From Oscillospiraceae bacterium (GTDB lineage: Bacteria > Bacillota > Clostridia > Oscillospirales > CAG-272), in assembly GCA_015064295.1 (NCBI GenBank), contig SVSM01000005.1, forward strand, positions 1 through 64,000: a stretch of 64,000 nucleotides of DNA, written 5' to 3'. Each line of letters starts with the position of its first letter. Position 1 is the first letter of the stretch. Below the pieces are notes generated by a model. The model was given only the letters and a program-made list of their open reading frames with translations. It was not told the origin of the DNA and made no database searches. Positions 8,977-18,959 of the stretch are shown here, piece after piece. A program made the position numbers and the translations under genes.

Positions 8977-9520
8977 CGTCTTTCTCCCCCTTCCCCGTCA
9001 ATACCAACAGCTGTTGCTTGGCCCGCACCAAGCGCTTCTTGACGGCTACCTCGGTCAGATCCAGTATCTGCATCAGCTCCTTGACCGAATATCCGTAATA
9101 ATGACGCAAAATAAAAGGATGGGAATAGATCTCAGGCATATTTCGGAGATGCCTTGCTATGGCTTCAAATTGCTCCTTCTCGATCACAATGTTTTCAATG
9201 TCGGTGTCATCGTCAACGAACTCGAAATCCTCGTCGTCTCCAGAATGCGCTGTCTTTTTGTTCTTATTATAAATTTTCAGCGACGCATTCCGCACGTAGA
9301 TGGTGATAAGGCAAAGCGTATCCAACGCCCGAAGCCCCATAAACTTCTGAATGTTCGCGATCATGTTGCGAACGGCATCCATGACGGCGTCGTCCACGTC
9401 CGACGGATTCCTCAGAATTTTCGACGCGATCCTGTACATTTGCTTTTGGTAGGTTTCCCAGATCCACAATGCCGTGTTTCGTTCGTCTTCATTTTTTATA
9501 ATCAGGATAAGGTTCAACAT
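8969..9520 (-). CDS. RNA polymerase sigma factor, ECF/sigma-70 family
   Basis: ILRNPSDVDDAVMDAVRNMI region 2 and YYGYSVKELMQILDLTEVAVKKRLVRAKQQL region 4. Confidence 0.85.
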   Translation of the reverse strand: MLNLILIIKNEDERNTALWIWETYQKQMYRIASKILRNPSDVDDAVMDAVRNMIANIQKFMGLRALDTLCLITIYVRNASLKIYNKNKKTAHSGDDEDFEFVDDDTDIENIVIEKEQFEAIARHLRNMPEIYSHPFILRHYYGYSVKELMQILDLTEVAVKKRLVRAKQQLLVLTGKGEKDDE

Positions 9521-9862
9521 CGTCTGCGCTTTATTTCCGACACCTACAATACCACAATGGCAAGAGGCTTTGCGGGATTTTGGGTTATAACGGTCGTACG
9601 GTTACACATGCCTAAGCGATTGGCCGGGCTTGCTTGGCTTCCCCGGCTCCGCTCTCTTGTTCCGAACGCATCCGCCAAGGTTTTTGAGTAGGAACCCTGC
9701 ATACAACCCCTCCATCGTAACGAAGGTGATTCGGTATGCCGATTGGAATACGTCACGAGCGTCATGAAAATATTGAAATAATCCACAAAGTGATCGATTC
9801 TGATCTTCATGATCTCGGCGTCCGTCTCATGGGTGCGGTTTGTTTTCCCATAAGACCTCAAC

Positions 9863-9901
9863 AAAAAGGCGGTAATCGCTTGTCGCAATTACCGCCTTTT
9901 G
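9863..9901. terminator. Bidirectional terminator-like hairpin
   Basis: AAAAGGCGGTAAT…ATTACCGCCTTTT. Confidence 0.75.
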
Positions 9902-9912
9902 TTATAATGGCA

Positions 9913-10200
9913 TTATTTTAGCCAGAAGAATACACAGAACAGGACGAACAACAGACCTGCCAGAACAAAAATGCCGGCAATCAGCAGCGCGGCGGCAAAT
10001 ACGCCGCCCATCACAGCTCGCTTTTCTTCGGCGGTGAGGGAGATCTCCTCTTGGTCAGGCGCGCTTGGATCACGCTTGTCCTTCCGAGGCTCCGCCCCGG
10101 ATGCATGACCTCCGAGGCTCCAGCTCATGCCTTCAACGTTCATCGGCGCGATGACTCTGCCGTCATCGTCATCATACGTCCTCTTGCTACGCTTCTTCAT
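9913..10200 (-). CDS. Small membrane protein downstream of oppF, hypothetical
   Basis: 95-aa ORF with C-terminal TM; overlaps the ATPase gene stop. Confidence 0.6.
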   Translation of the reverse strand: MKKRSKRTYDDDDGRVIAPMNVEGMSWSLGGHASGAEPRKDKRDPSAPDQEEISLTAEEKRAVMGGVFAAALLIAGIFVLAGLLFVLFCVFFWLK

Positions 10201-11363
10201 ACCGTTTCGCTGCTTTCGTTTGCTGCGGGTGCTTCATCCTGCGTGCCGTTCTCGTCGTAGAGATGGCAGGCAACGAAGTGGCCGGGAGCATACTCCTTGA
10301 AGGCGGGCGCCTCGTTCTTGCAACGCTCGGTGCACTTGCTGCAACGGGTGTGGAACTTACAGCCCTTGGGGGGATTGGCCGGACTGGGCAGATCACCCTC
10401 CAGAACGATTCGGTTCATTTTCACATCGGGATCGGGAACGGGGATGGCAGAAAGCAGGGCCTGGGTATAGGGATGCATCGGACTTGCAAAGAGGTCCTCC
10501 TTCGATGCCAGCTCTACCATGCTTCCCAGATACATGACCGCGATGACGTCGGAGATGTGCTGTACCACCGAAAGGTCGTGGGAAATGAAGATGTAGGTCA
10601 GTCCGCGTTCCTTCTGAAGGTCCTTCAGAAGGTTAATGATCTGTGCCTGGATCGACACGTCCAGGGCGGAAACCGGCTCGTCGCAAACCACGAGCTTCGG
10701 CTTCATGGCCAGGGCGCGGGCGATGCAAATTCTCTGACGCTGACCGCCGGAGAACTCATGAGGATAACGGTCCTTATGATACTCCTGAAGGCCGCAGGAA
10801 AGCATGATCTCGCTGATATAGTCGTCGTATTCCTTATCCGAAACGATCTTGTGCTCCTTGACGGCCTCACCGATGATGTCACCGATGGGAAGTCGGGGGC
10901 TCAGGCTGGAATAGGGATCCTGGAAGATGATCTGGATGTCGGGGCGAAGCTTATTCAGCGCCGCGTTGCTGAGCTTGTTGATGTCAATGCCGTTTTCTTC
11001 ATAATAAGCGACCAAGGAAGCCTTGTCCTGCTTCACCGTACCCTTTGCTTCCTCCGGCAGGGCCTTACGAAGCTGGGGCAGAGTCAGCTTTTCAAAGCTG
11101 AGCCCGCGGTAGAGGATCTCGCCCGACGTGATCGGGTAGAGACGAAGCATGGTTCTGCCCATGGTGGTCTTGCCGCAGCCCGACTCACCGACGACACCCA
11201 GCGTGGTGCCCGGCATGATCTCAAAGGAGACGTTGTCCACCGCCTTGACGTTTCCGATCGTCTTTTTGAAGAAGCTGGACTTAATGGGGAAATACTTTTT
11301 TAGCCCGCGTACGACAACGATGGGCTTATCGGCAGCCTGTACTTTCGTATTATTCGAGCTCAT
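10197..11363 (-). CDS. oppF: Oligopeptide ABC transporter ATP-binding protein
   Basis: GESGCGKTTMGR Walker A, FSGGQRQRICIARAL signature, C-terminal Cys-rich oligopeptide motif. Confidence 0.9.
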   Translation of the reverse strand: MSSNNTKVQAADKPIVVVRGLKKYFPIKSSFFKKTIGNVKAVDNVSFEIMPGTTLGVVGESGCGKTTMGRTMLRLYPITSGEILYRGLSFEKLTLPQLRKALPEEAKGTVKQDKASLVAYYEENGIDINKLSNAALNKLRPDIQIIFQDPYSSLSPRLPIGDIIGEAVKEHKIVSDKEYDDYISEIMLSCGLQEYHKDRYPHEFSGGQRQRICIARALAMKPKLVVCDEPVSALDVSIQAQIINLLKDLQKERGLTYIFISHDLSVVQHISDVIAVMYLGSMVELASKEDLFASPMHPYTQALLSAIPVPDPDVKMNRIVLEGDLPSPANPPKGCKFHTRCSKCTERCKNEAPAFKEYAPGHFVACHLYDENGTQDEAPAANESSETV

Positions 11364-12552
11364 TCAAAAGTACCTCCGGATCTACGGTTTTAGGATATTC
11401 CACAAGCTCTCCCTCTTCCAGGTGACGGTAGCAGGACACGTAGTGCGTATCACTCACCTTGATCATAGGCGGGTACTTACCGTCGCACTCCGCGACACAG
11501 TGGTCGCAGCGGTCCTTGAAGTAGCAGTAGTTCGGCATATCGATGGGATTGGGAACGCTACCGCGGATGTTGTAGAGCGAGTCCACCGTCTTATTGATGG
11601 AGGGCTTACTCTTCATCAGGCCGATGGTATAGGGATGGAGCGGGTTATGGAAAATATCCTCGTTCGTGCCTTTTTCCACGATTCTGCCTGCGTACATGAC
11701 CACCACGTAATCGGCCATATGGGCAATAACGCCCAGGTCGTGGGTGATCAGCATGATCGAGCTGTTGATCTTATCCTTCAGCTCCTGAAGCAGATCGAGG
11801 ATCTGTGCCTGAATGGTCACGTCAAGAGCCGTGGTGGGCTCGTCGGCGATGATAAGCTCGGGGTTGCAGACCAGCGCCATGGCGATCATGACACGCTGAC
11901 GCATACCGCCAGAAAGCTCGTGGGGGAACATCTTATAGACACCCTCGGCATTGGCAATACCAACCTGCTTCAGAATGTCGATAGTCTTTTCCTTGACCTG
12001 ATCCTTGGTAAGCGTCGGGTTATGAAGCGAGATGGTCTCGTCTACCTGAGCGCCGATACGGAACACGGGGTTCAGGGAGGTCATCGGCTCCTGGAAGATC
12101 ATGGAGATCTTATTCCCGCGGACCTTCATCATCTCGGAGTTGGGCATGTTTACAATATTGCAGGCCTCGCCGCCGTTGTTGAAGCGGATCTCACCGCCCA
12201 CGACCTGACCCACAGGACGGGGGAGGAGCTGCATCACCGAAAGGGAGGTCACGCTCTTGCCGCAACCCGATTCGCCAACCACACCAACGGTGCTGTTCTT
12301 GGGGATATCGAAGCTGATGCCATCAACCGCCTTGACCGTACCGATATCGGTAAAGAAGAAGGTGCAGAGATTGTCAAGCTCAAGAACGTTATTGGGATCG
12401 CGCATTTGCGTCTTGTAGCTGTCGGGGTTGACGTTGTTGGACAGTCTGCGCTTTTCCAGCTTTCTGGTAATTTTTCTGTTAAAAGCGGAGATCCTTTGGG
12501 ACTCTTTACCGCTTATATACGAAGTCTTCTTTTTTCTGTTTTTCTCACTCAT
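11350..12552 (-). CDS. oppD: Oligopeptide ABC transporter ATP-binding protein
   Basis: GESGCGKSVTSLS, LSGGMRQRVMIAMAL, IADEPTTALDVT. Confidence 0.9.
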   Translation of the reverse strand: MSEKNRKKKTSYISGKESQRISAFNRKITRKLEKRRLSNNVNPDSYKTQMRDPNNVLELDNLCTFFFTDIGTVKAVDGISFDIPKNSTVGVVGESGCGKSVTSLSVMQLLPRPVGQVVGGEIRFNNGGEACNIVNMPNSEMMKVRGNKISMIFQEPMTSLNPVFRIGAQVDETISLHNPTLTKDQVKEKTIDILKQVGIANAEGVYKMFPHELSGGMRQRVMIAMALVCNPELIIADEPTTALDVTIQAQILDLLQELKDKINSSIMLITHDLGVIAHMADYVVVMYAGRIVEKGTNEDIFHNPLHPYTIGLMKSKPSINKTVDSLYNIRGSVPNPIDMPNYCYFKDRCDHCVAECDGKYPPMIKVSDTHYVSCYRHLEEGELVEYPKTVDPEVLLNELE

Positions 12553-12565
12553 GTTTCCGCCCCCC

Positions 12566-14476
12566 TTAACGCTTCATTTTGGGGTCAAAGGCGTCTCTCA
12601 GGCCATCACCCACAAAGTTGAAGGCGATAACGGCAAGACAGATCAGACACCCGATCGGCACCCAGATGTAAGCATAAGCCGACAGGTACTCCACCTTTTG
12701 GGTGATGTTGTTCATCATGTTACCCCAGGTTGCCAGAGGGTGCTTAACACCGAGTCCCAGGAAGGACAGGGTGGATTCGGTAATGATAACGCCTCCCAGA
12801 CCCATGGTTGCCTGAACGATCAGCTGAGGCATGACGTTGGGCACCAGGTGGCTGAAGATACGGCGACGGGTGCTGAGACCGGAGGCCTCGGCCGCAACCA
12901 TAAATTCCTGCTCTCTCAGGGAGAGGATCTGGCCTCTGACCAGTCGAGCGACGCCCGCCCAGCCAAGAAGACCGAGAATGGCCATCATCCAGATCAGACG
13001 CGTGATGTAGTTCATGTTCAGCTCATCAAAGAGCGCGCCGGTAATGATCAGGATCGGCATGGACGGGATACAGTAGAACACGTCGACCATACGCATGATC
13101 ACGTTATCGACCCAGCCGCCAAAGTAGCCGGCGATACCGCCCATGATGATACCGATGAACATTTCGATAAACACGACGACGAAGCCCACGAGGAGCGAGA
13201 TTCTGCCGCCGTACATGACTCTGGCCAGCACGTCCATACCGTTGGCATCGGTTCCGAGGAGATGCTCGGCGCTGGGCGATTCGTAGATGCGGATGACGTA
13301 GGTACTGTCGATACGCCAGATGGAGTAGTCGTTTTGCTCACGCTTTACCGTGTACTCGGTATCCGCGAGCACCTTGTCACCGTTTTCGTCAAGGACCTCC
13401 TTGCCGTTTTCAACCTTCGGGCTGAGCATGGTAAAGGACACCTCGGTGCCGACACCGGAGGCGTTTTCATGCATATCGACGATCACTTCCTCAAGCTTGA
13501 GGCGGAACTCGATGTCAAGAGCCGTCTCGCCGCCCTTTCTGGACGCCACGAAGTCGGAGAAGAAGGCGTAATCGGTGCCGTCCTTGCGGATCTTGGGCGT
13601 ACCGTCCTCAAATGCCGTCGTATAGGTTACGCCGTCATAGGTGTACGCCTCAACGTCGGTGTAAAGAGCCAGATACGCGTTATACTTAAAGCCGCTGTCC
13701 TTGTCGTATTTGTAGTAGGCCTCCTCCCCGTAGAAGGCAGGAGAGAGAACCGTGGAAACGAAGTAGTAGTACGGCTCGGAGGTGTTTTCCTCCTCACAGT
13801 AGATGTCATAATCCAGCTTACCGCCCTTGGTATCCTTGACAATAGAGTAGCTCTTACCGTCAAACTCAAAGACACCGTCATTTCGGATGGCTACGGCAGC
13901 CGCCGCGGAGAAGTCGGAGCCGAGGTCGGCATAACCCTCCCTGAAGGTGGCTACGCCCTGCTTGCTGCTTCCGACAAAATCGGCAACGCAGACAAGGCTA
14001 CTGTCGGTCAATGCATAAGCCTCATCGGAAAGCTTGACCAGATCGTAATAGACGCCGTCCTTCGACTGGATGCGGTAGCGCAGGGCCTCGTCGGGATCCT
14101 CCGACGCGACCATCTTTTTGATGGTACTGTTGACGTTACGCTCCACCGAGCTCAGGCTCTTTTTGAAGTCGCTGTCACAATCCGGGTTCCAATAGGACAC
14201 GAATTCGGTTCTGAGCTGTGCATAGGCGTAGTCGCCGTTCTGTTCCCGCCATCCGAAGAACATATCCGTCTCGCTGTAAGGATAAAACAGCGGGCCGACA
14301 AAGCAGAAGACGAACAGCAAAAGCAGAATGCAGATACCGAAGATAGCCAGCTTGTTACGGATAAACCGCTTGAACACCAGTCTGGCGGGGCTCAGAACCT
14401 TTACGCGGGCAGCGTCGTCCAAGGTCATATTGGTATCCTTGGTCTGCTCATCGTTTTGTTTCTTCTTGTTACTCAT
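12566..14476 (-). CDS. oppC: Oligopeptide ABC transporter permease with a large extracytoplasmic insertion
   Basis: C-terminal DppC-like permease (HLLGTDANGMDVLARVMYGGRISL…EASGLSTRRRIFSHLVPN), 636 aa in total. Confidence 0.88.
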   Translation of the reverse strand: MSNKKKQNDEQTKDTNMTLDDAARVKVLSPARLVFKRFIRNKLAIFGICILLLLFVFCFVGPLFYPYSETDMFFGWREQNGDYAYAQLRTEFVSYWNPDCDSDFKKSLSSVERNVNSTIKKMVASEDPDEALRYRIQSKDGVYYDLVKLSDEAYALTDSSLVCVADFVGSSKQGVATFREGYADLGSDFSAAAAVAIRNDGVFEFDGKSYSIVKDTKGGKLDYDIYCEEENTSEPYYYFVSTVLSPAFYGEEAYYKYDKDSGFKYNAYLALYTDVEAYTYDGVTYTTAFEDGTPKIRKDGTDYAFFSDFVASRKGGETALDIEFRLKLEEVIVDMHENASGVGTEVSFTMLSPKVENGKEVLDENGDKVLADTEYTVKREQNDYSIWRIDSTYVIRIYESPSAEHLLGTDANGMDVLARVMYGGRISLLVGFVVVFIEMFIGIIMGGIAGYFGGWVDNVIMRMVDVFYCIPSMPILIITGALFDELNMNYITRLIWMMAILGLLGWAGVARLVRGQILSLREQEFMVAAEASGLSTRRRIFSHLVPNVMPQLIVQATMGLGGVIITESTLSFLGLGVKHPLATWGNMMNNITQKVEYLSAYAYIWVPIGCLICLAVIAFNFVGDGLRDAFDPKMKR

Positions 14477-14489
14477 TTACCCCACCTCC

Positions 14490-15479
14490 TTAGTTCAATC
14501 TTACACGGGGGTCTACCACCGCGTAAAGGATATCCGACAGCAGGGTGCCGAGCAGAATCAAAATAGATGAAAACGCCAGATAGAACATCGTAAAGGGAAT
14601 GTCTCCGTTGATCATGGAATGGTAGGAGACGTAGCCGATGCCACGAATATCAAAGAGAGTCTCGGTAATCAGGGCGCCCGAAAAGAGTCCGGGCAGAGAG
14701 CCGCCGATGATCGTCACAATCGGGATGAGTGTATTTCTGAACGCATGGTAGCCGATGACGCGCTTTTCGGAAAGACCCTTGGCTCTTGCGGTTCGGATGT
14801 AATCGGCATTCAGAACCTCAAGAGTATTGGTACGGGTATAACGCATCAGGCCGCCGATGCCGATGATCGTCAACGTTATGACGGGCAGGATCATATGGTG
14901 AGCAACGTCAAAGAAGCGCCCCAGCGCGTCAAGTTGCCCATAGTCTCTGCCTTGCATGCCGCCAATATCAAACCATTTCAGGTTCGCGGCAAAAACCAGC
15001 TTCAAGAGAGAAGCGAGGAAGAAGGTAGGCATCGAGATACCTACCAATGCCACTACGGAGATCGAATAATCCGTAAGGCTGTACTGCTTTTTTGCGGCCA
15101 GGATTCCCAACGGGATCGCAATAGCCGTTTCCAAAACGAAAGCGATGCAGCTTAAAATAAAGCTATACCAAATCACGTCGCGGAATTTCTGGACGACCGG
15201 TACCGTCCAGTTCCAGCTTTCGCCGAAATCGCCCTTTGCGGCATTCCCGAGCCAGGTGAAGTAACCCTCAAAAAGGCCTTTATCCATGCCGAGATTGACT
15301 TCCATCTCCGCCACCCACTGCTCGTAGCTCTTCTGTGTGCCGGGCTGCTGAGACAGCATGCGGGCCTGTTTTTCAATATATCCCGAGGGAAGACTTACCA
15401 TCAAGGTATAAATAAAAAACATCACAAGAAACAATATCAGCGTACAGTAGAGCAAACGCTTGATAATGAATTTTAACAT
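14490..15479 (-). CDS. oppB: Oligopeptide ABC transporter permease
   Basis: DppB-like: RTARAKGLSEKRVIGYHAFRNTLIP motif. Confidence 0.9.
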   Translation of the reverse strand: MLKFIIKRLLYCTLILFLVMFFIYTLMVSLPSGYIEKQARMLSQQPGTQKSYEQWVAEMEVNLGMDKGLFEGYFTWLGNAAKGDFGESWNWTVPVVQKFRDVIWYSFILSCIAFVLETAIAIPLGILAAKKQYSLTDYSISVVALVGISMPTFFLASLLKLVFAANLKWFDIGGMQGRDYGQLDALGRFFDVAHHMILPVITLTIIGIGGLMRYTRTNTLEVLNADYIRTARAKGLSEKRVIGYHAFRNTLIPIVTIIGGSLPGLFSGALITETLFDIRGIGYVSYHSMINGDIPFTMFYLAFSSILILLGTLLSDILYAVVDPRVRLN

Positions 15480-15524
15480 AAAAATCGACCGTCCTGTGTG
15501 TAATGCAAAACTGCTAATAGTTCA

Positions 15525-15555
15525 GTAAGAGCCTGCCGGTTCAGCAGGCTCTTAC
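15525..15555 (-). terminator. Intercistronic hairpin between oppA and oppB (attenuator or mRNA stabiliser)
   Basis: GTAAGAGCCTGC CGGTTCA GCAGGCTCTTAC, 12-bp perfect stem, no long T-tract. Confidence 0.7.
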
Positions 15556-15605
15556 CGTTCAAATCAGATAAAACGATAACGACTTAACGAACAGAAGCCG
15601 ATAAA

Positions 15606-17900
15606 TCAGTTCATCTCGAGAAGCTCGATGTCGTTCATCCAGCCCCAGAAGGTGGTGATGTCGGGAGTCATGGTCTCAACGTTCACCTTGGTGGTAGAAG
15701 CGATGATCGCGTTCTGTCTCTGGTAGGTGGGAACTTCAACAGCCCAGTCGAGGATGATGTCGAGGCAAGCCTTGTAGGTGCTCTTTCTGAAGGCCTGGTC
15801 TTCGCTCTCACGAGCATTCATGATCAGCTCATCGAGCTCGTCATCGGTGATGCTGTAGTGGTTGGATTCGGTAGAGCCCTCGAGGCCTACGATGTTGGAG
15901 CTGTGGTATACCTGGTACATATCCGGGTCGATGGTTGCGCCCCAAGCAGCAGCCCAGATCTGGCACTCGCCGGCTTCCAGAGCGTTCCACAGAACGTTGG
16001 AGTCGGAGGGGTCGGTGATGGTGAGCTCGATGCCGATGGTAGCAAGAGCAGCCTTAGCCTTGGTGAAGACGGCGTATACAGGGTGGTCACCGATACCGTC
16101 AGCAGGGATGATAACGTTGTAAGAGAGAGCAGCACCCTCGGGAGCAGCGGTGAACTTACCGTCGGCGTAGGTGAAGCCGGCAGCCTTGAGGTACTCAACG
16201 GCAGCGGCAAGAGCAGCGGTGTACTTCTCTTCCTCGGTCATGTTGGCGGTGTAGATAGCATTGCCGTCAACGCCGACGGAGTAAGCGACCTGGTAACCCT
16301 CGTCAGCAGGCTTGGGAGCTGCCCAAGAGGTGTTGGAGATCGGGTAGTTGATCACGGAAGCTCTGTCGCCGTAGTAGGAGTCGATAACGGTCTGTCTGTA
16401 TACGGAGAACAGGGTTGCGAAGGCCTTTCTGAGGCTCTTGGAGGCGTCAGAATCCTTCTCGGTGCCAACCTTAACGGTGTTAGCACAGATACCGATGTAG
16501 CCGTATCCGAGGTTATCTACGGTGTAGGTAGTAACCTTGTTGCCGGAGAGGTTGCCGCCGTTTGCTTCCTTGATGGCGTCAACGGTAGCGGTGTCGAAGT
16601 TGGGGTCGGTGATATCAAAGGTACCGGCGGAAACACCAGCAAACTTGTTACCGGCATCGGTTTCCTGGAAGTTGATGTACTTGATCTTGGGAGCGCCCTT
16701 GTAGTAGTGCTCGTTACGCTCGAAACGGACGACGCCGTTCTCGTACTTCACGAACTTGTAAGCACCTGCGCCCATGGGAGCAGTGGTCTTAGCCTTAACG
16801 CCGGAAAGGTCGCCCTTCTTGAAGCCGAACTTGTTAGCGGCGTAGTCGTACTCAGCGTCGCTGCCGTAGTAGTGGAGAGGAGCAACAGAAACGGCCAGCT
16901 GATAGATGGAGGTGGCGTCGTACTTGCTCATGGTGATCTCGAGGGAGTACTCACCGGTCTTCTTGATACCGGTGATGCTGGCAGCGGAATCGCCAACGAC
17001 GACACCGGCAGCGTACTCGTCAGCCTTGTCGCCGAGCTTCTCTTCGATCAGGTCAACGATGGAGGTGTTGACTTTCTCATAGTTGATACCGGTGTCGCTG
17101 ATGTCGTAGCCGTAGTTCTCAACGAGAGCAGCCCAGAAATCAGCCTCGGTGGTAACATCGTCGTAGCCCCAGAATGCAGCGGCTTCGGCGTAGCTACGGT
17201 TGGGGAAGTATGCGGCATAAGAGTCAGCATAGGTTGCGATGATGTCATCGAGGGTAGCCTTAGCAAAAGCAAGACCGGCCTCGTTGAAGGCGTTCCAGTA
17301 GTAGGCTGCCTGCTCGGCAGTGTAGTACTCGCTGGTAGCATCAGGACCGTCAGCAAGGAGCAGGTTGGACAGTGCGGTAACGCCGCTTCTATACTCCTTC
17401 ATACCAACGATGGGCTGAGCGTAGAAGGTGCTGGAGCCGTTGTAGGTGGGGTCAGAGAGAACGTACATCGTGAAGATGACGTCGTCGGCGGTGAGGGCGG
17501 AGCCATCGCTGAACTTCACGTCGTTGCGAAGCGTGAAGGCATAGGTGATGGTACCGTCATCGTTCTTGGTGATCTTGCAGTTTGCAATGCCCTTGTAGGT
17601 GTAGTCGGTGCCGTTGAACTTGTTGGTCTCGCCTTCGATACCGTTCAGGATCATGTTACCTTCACGGTCAGAGGTCAGAAGACCGACCTGGGTCATACCG
17701 GCTACGTCCTGGTCGTAGGCGGTGGTGGCGAAGAAGGGGCTGAACTTCTGAGAGAAGAGGTCATATCCCACTACGAGAGTGTCGCCACCGGTGTACTGGT
17801 CGCCGGGGGTCTCGTTGTTTGAAGGCTTGTTACAAGCAACGAGAGAGAGTGCCATTACAAGAACGAGAAGTAATGCCACAAGCTTGGTGTTGCGTTTCAT
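15606..17900 (-). CDS. oppA: Oligopeptide ABC transporter substrate-binding lipoprotein
   Basis: MKRNTKLVALLLVLVMALSLVACN lipobox; SBP family 5 motif (FTLRNDVKFSDGSALTADDVIFT). Confidence 0.9.
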   Translation of the reverse strand: MKRNTKLVALLLVLVMALSLVACNKPSNNETPGDQYTGGDTLVVGYDLFSQKFSPFFATTAYDQDVAGMTQVGLLTSDREGNMILNGIEGETNKFNGTDYTYKGIANCKITKNDDGTITYAFTLRNDVKFSDGSALTADDVIFTMYVLSDPTYNGSSTFYAQPIVGMKEYRSGVTALSNLLLADGPDATSEYYTAEQAAYYWNAFNEAGLAFAKATLDDIIATYADSYAAYFPNRSYAEAAAFWGYDDVTTEADFWAALVENYGYDISDTGINYEKVNTSIVDLIEEKLGDKADEYAAGVVVGDSAASITGIKKTGEYSLEITMSKYDATSIYQLAVSVAPLHYYGSDAEYDYAANKFGFKKGDLSGVKAKTTAPMGAGAYKFVKYENGVVRFERNEHYYKGAPKIKYINFQETDAGNKFAGVSAGTFDITDPNFDTATVDAIKEANGGNLSGNKVTTYTVDNLGYGYIGICANTVKVGTEKDSDASKSLRKAFATLFSVYRQTVIDSYYGDRASVINYPISNTSWAAPKPADEGYQVAYSVGVDGNAIYTANMTEEEKYTAALAAAVEYLKAAGFTYADGKFTAAPEGAALSYNVIIPADGIGDHPVYAVFTKAKAALATIGIELTITDPSDSNVLWNALEAGECQIWAAAWGATIDPDMYQVYHSSNIVGLEGSTESNHYSITDDELDELIMNARESEDQAFRKSTYKACLDIILDWAVEVPTYQRQNAIIASTTKVNVETMTPDITTFWGWMNDIELLEMN

Positions 17901-17960
17901 TGAGAGTTCCTCCTGTTTTTGATTTTTTATTTTATTGCGTTTCCGCATTGCAACCGATGG

Positions 17961-18509
17961 TTAGTTCTTCCCTGCGCATTCCTCGGTTTTGAGGACCTTG
18001 CGCGAGAAGAAGATGACAGCCGTTGCCGCACAGGCGGCAGCAAGAAGAAGAAAATAGATCACGTCGGGAAGCGGGAAGCCCGCAAGCCAACAGTTCACCG
18101 CCTCGGCAATGGCCGTCGCACCCAGCATCAGGGCAGAGGCGGCAGAGGAGGCAATGGTGCGTCCCTCGGTTTTGTCCCGGTATTCCCGGATCAGGGGCGG
18201 CTTGCAAAAGCAAAAGCGGTAGACCCCGAGGAGAAGATGGGCAAGGGGGAAAAAGGAGGCGGCGTGCAGCAGCGCCACGTAAAGCGTACGAGCGCCGGCC
18301 GATCGGTACAAAAGGGGGATGACTGCCAGCACCGCGGCCAGCATCGAAAGGCAGGCGAAGGTGATCCTCGCCCGTTTGATCGCTTCTCGGTCAGCCGCAA
18401 AATCGAAATACTTCCCTTTGTAGACGGCGGTCAGCCCGGGCTTGCCGTTCGGCTTGATCACGTACTGCTTGCTGTAATCGTTTACGTATTTTTTATAGCC
18501 CATTGCCAC
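17961..18509 (-). CDS. Conserved membrane protein, unknown function
   Basis: 182-aa ORF with four hydrophobic segments upstream of oppA. Confidence 0.65.
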   Translation of the reverse strand: MAMGYKKYVNDYSKQYVIKPNGKPGLTAVYKGKYFDFAADREAIKRARITFACLSMLAAVLAVIPLLYRSAGARTLYVALLHAASFFPLAHLLLGVYRFCFCKPPLIREYRDKTEGRTIASSAASALMLGATAIAEAVNCWLAGFPLPDVIYFLLLAAACAATAVIFFSRKVLKTEECAGKN

Positions 18510-18633
18510 CTACCGAAGAAGACAGCCGTCAAGCCGATCTTGCAAAAAAATACTCAGAATCAGGGCCGTTCGGCTTCCGATTTGACGGACGTCGCCGCAA
18601 GCATTGCAGCCAATAAGCCCACTTTATTGAATG

Positions 18634-18662
18634 ATTATATCACATTTCTTTCAATCTGTCAA
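18634..18662 (-). promoter_or_regulatory. Strong sigma70-type promoter for the 17961..18509 gene and perhaps opp
   Basis: On minus strand TTGACA-17 bp-TATAAT. Confidence 0.75.
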
Positions 18663-18782
18663 CCGAATTTTTTGATAAAAGTGCAAAAATTGCAGGCTGA
18701 GGCGCATCGTATTTCTTTTTTTCGCTTCAAGCGGCGCAAGGGACGATGGCGGAAGGCGGTAAAAAGTTTTTTCAAACAGTGA

Positions 18783-18812
18783 TTGACAAATCCGTAAATA
18801 CTATGGTATAAT
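18783..18812 (+). promoter_or_regulatory. Promoter of pflBA
   Basis: TTGACA (18783-18788) - 18 bp - TATAAT (18807-18812). Confidence 0.75.
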
Positions 18813-18852
18813 AGCGTTGGATGAACGGAACTGTTTCGTCCGAGAATAGGTT

Positions 18853-18926
18853 ATCTTTACATGACTGACGGATTTTGCGGGTCACCGCAGGGGAATGTAA
18901 AGGACACAACGCCGACCGTCTGGGCA
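18853..18926 (+). ncRNA. ZTP riboswitch (pfl motif) aptamer
   Basis: P1 CTTTACAT/ATGTAAAG encloses GACTGACGG…CACCGCAGGGGA; 3' module GCCGACCGTCTGGGCA can form the pseudoknot with GACTGACGG. Confidence 0.85.
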
Positions 18927-18959
18927 ATTCAGTTTTTTGTGAGCTGATTTGCCTTTTTT
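18923..18959 (+). terminator. Riboswitch expression-platform terminator overlapping the aptamer 3' module
   Basis: GGCAATTCAG…CTGATTTGCC (9/10 pairs) followed by TTTTTT; GGCA belongs to the conserved TGGGCA. Confidence 0.8.
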
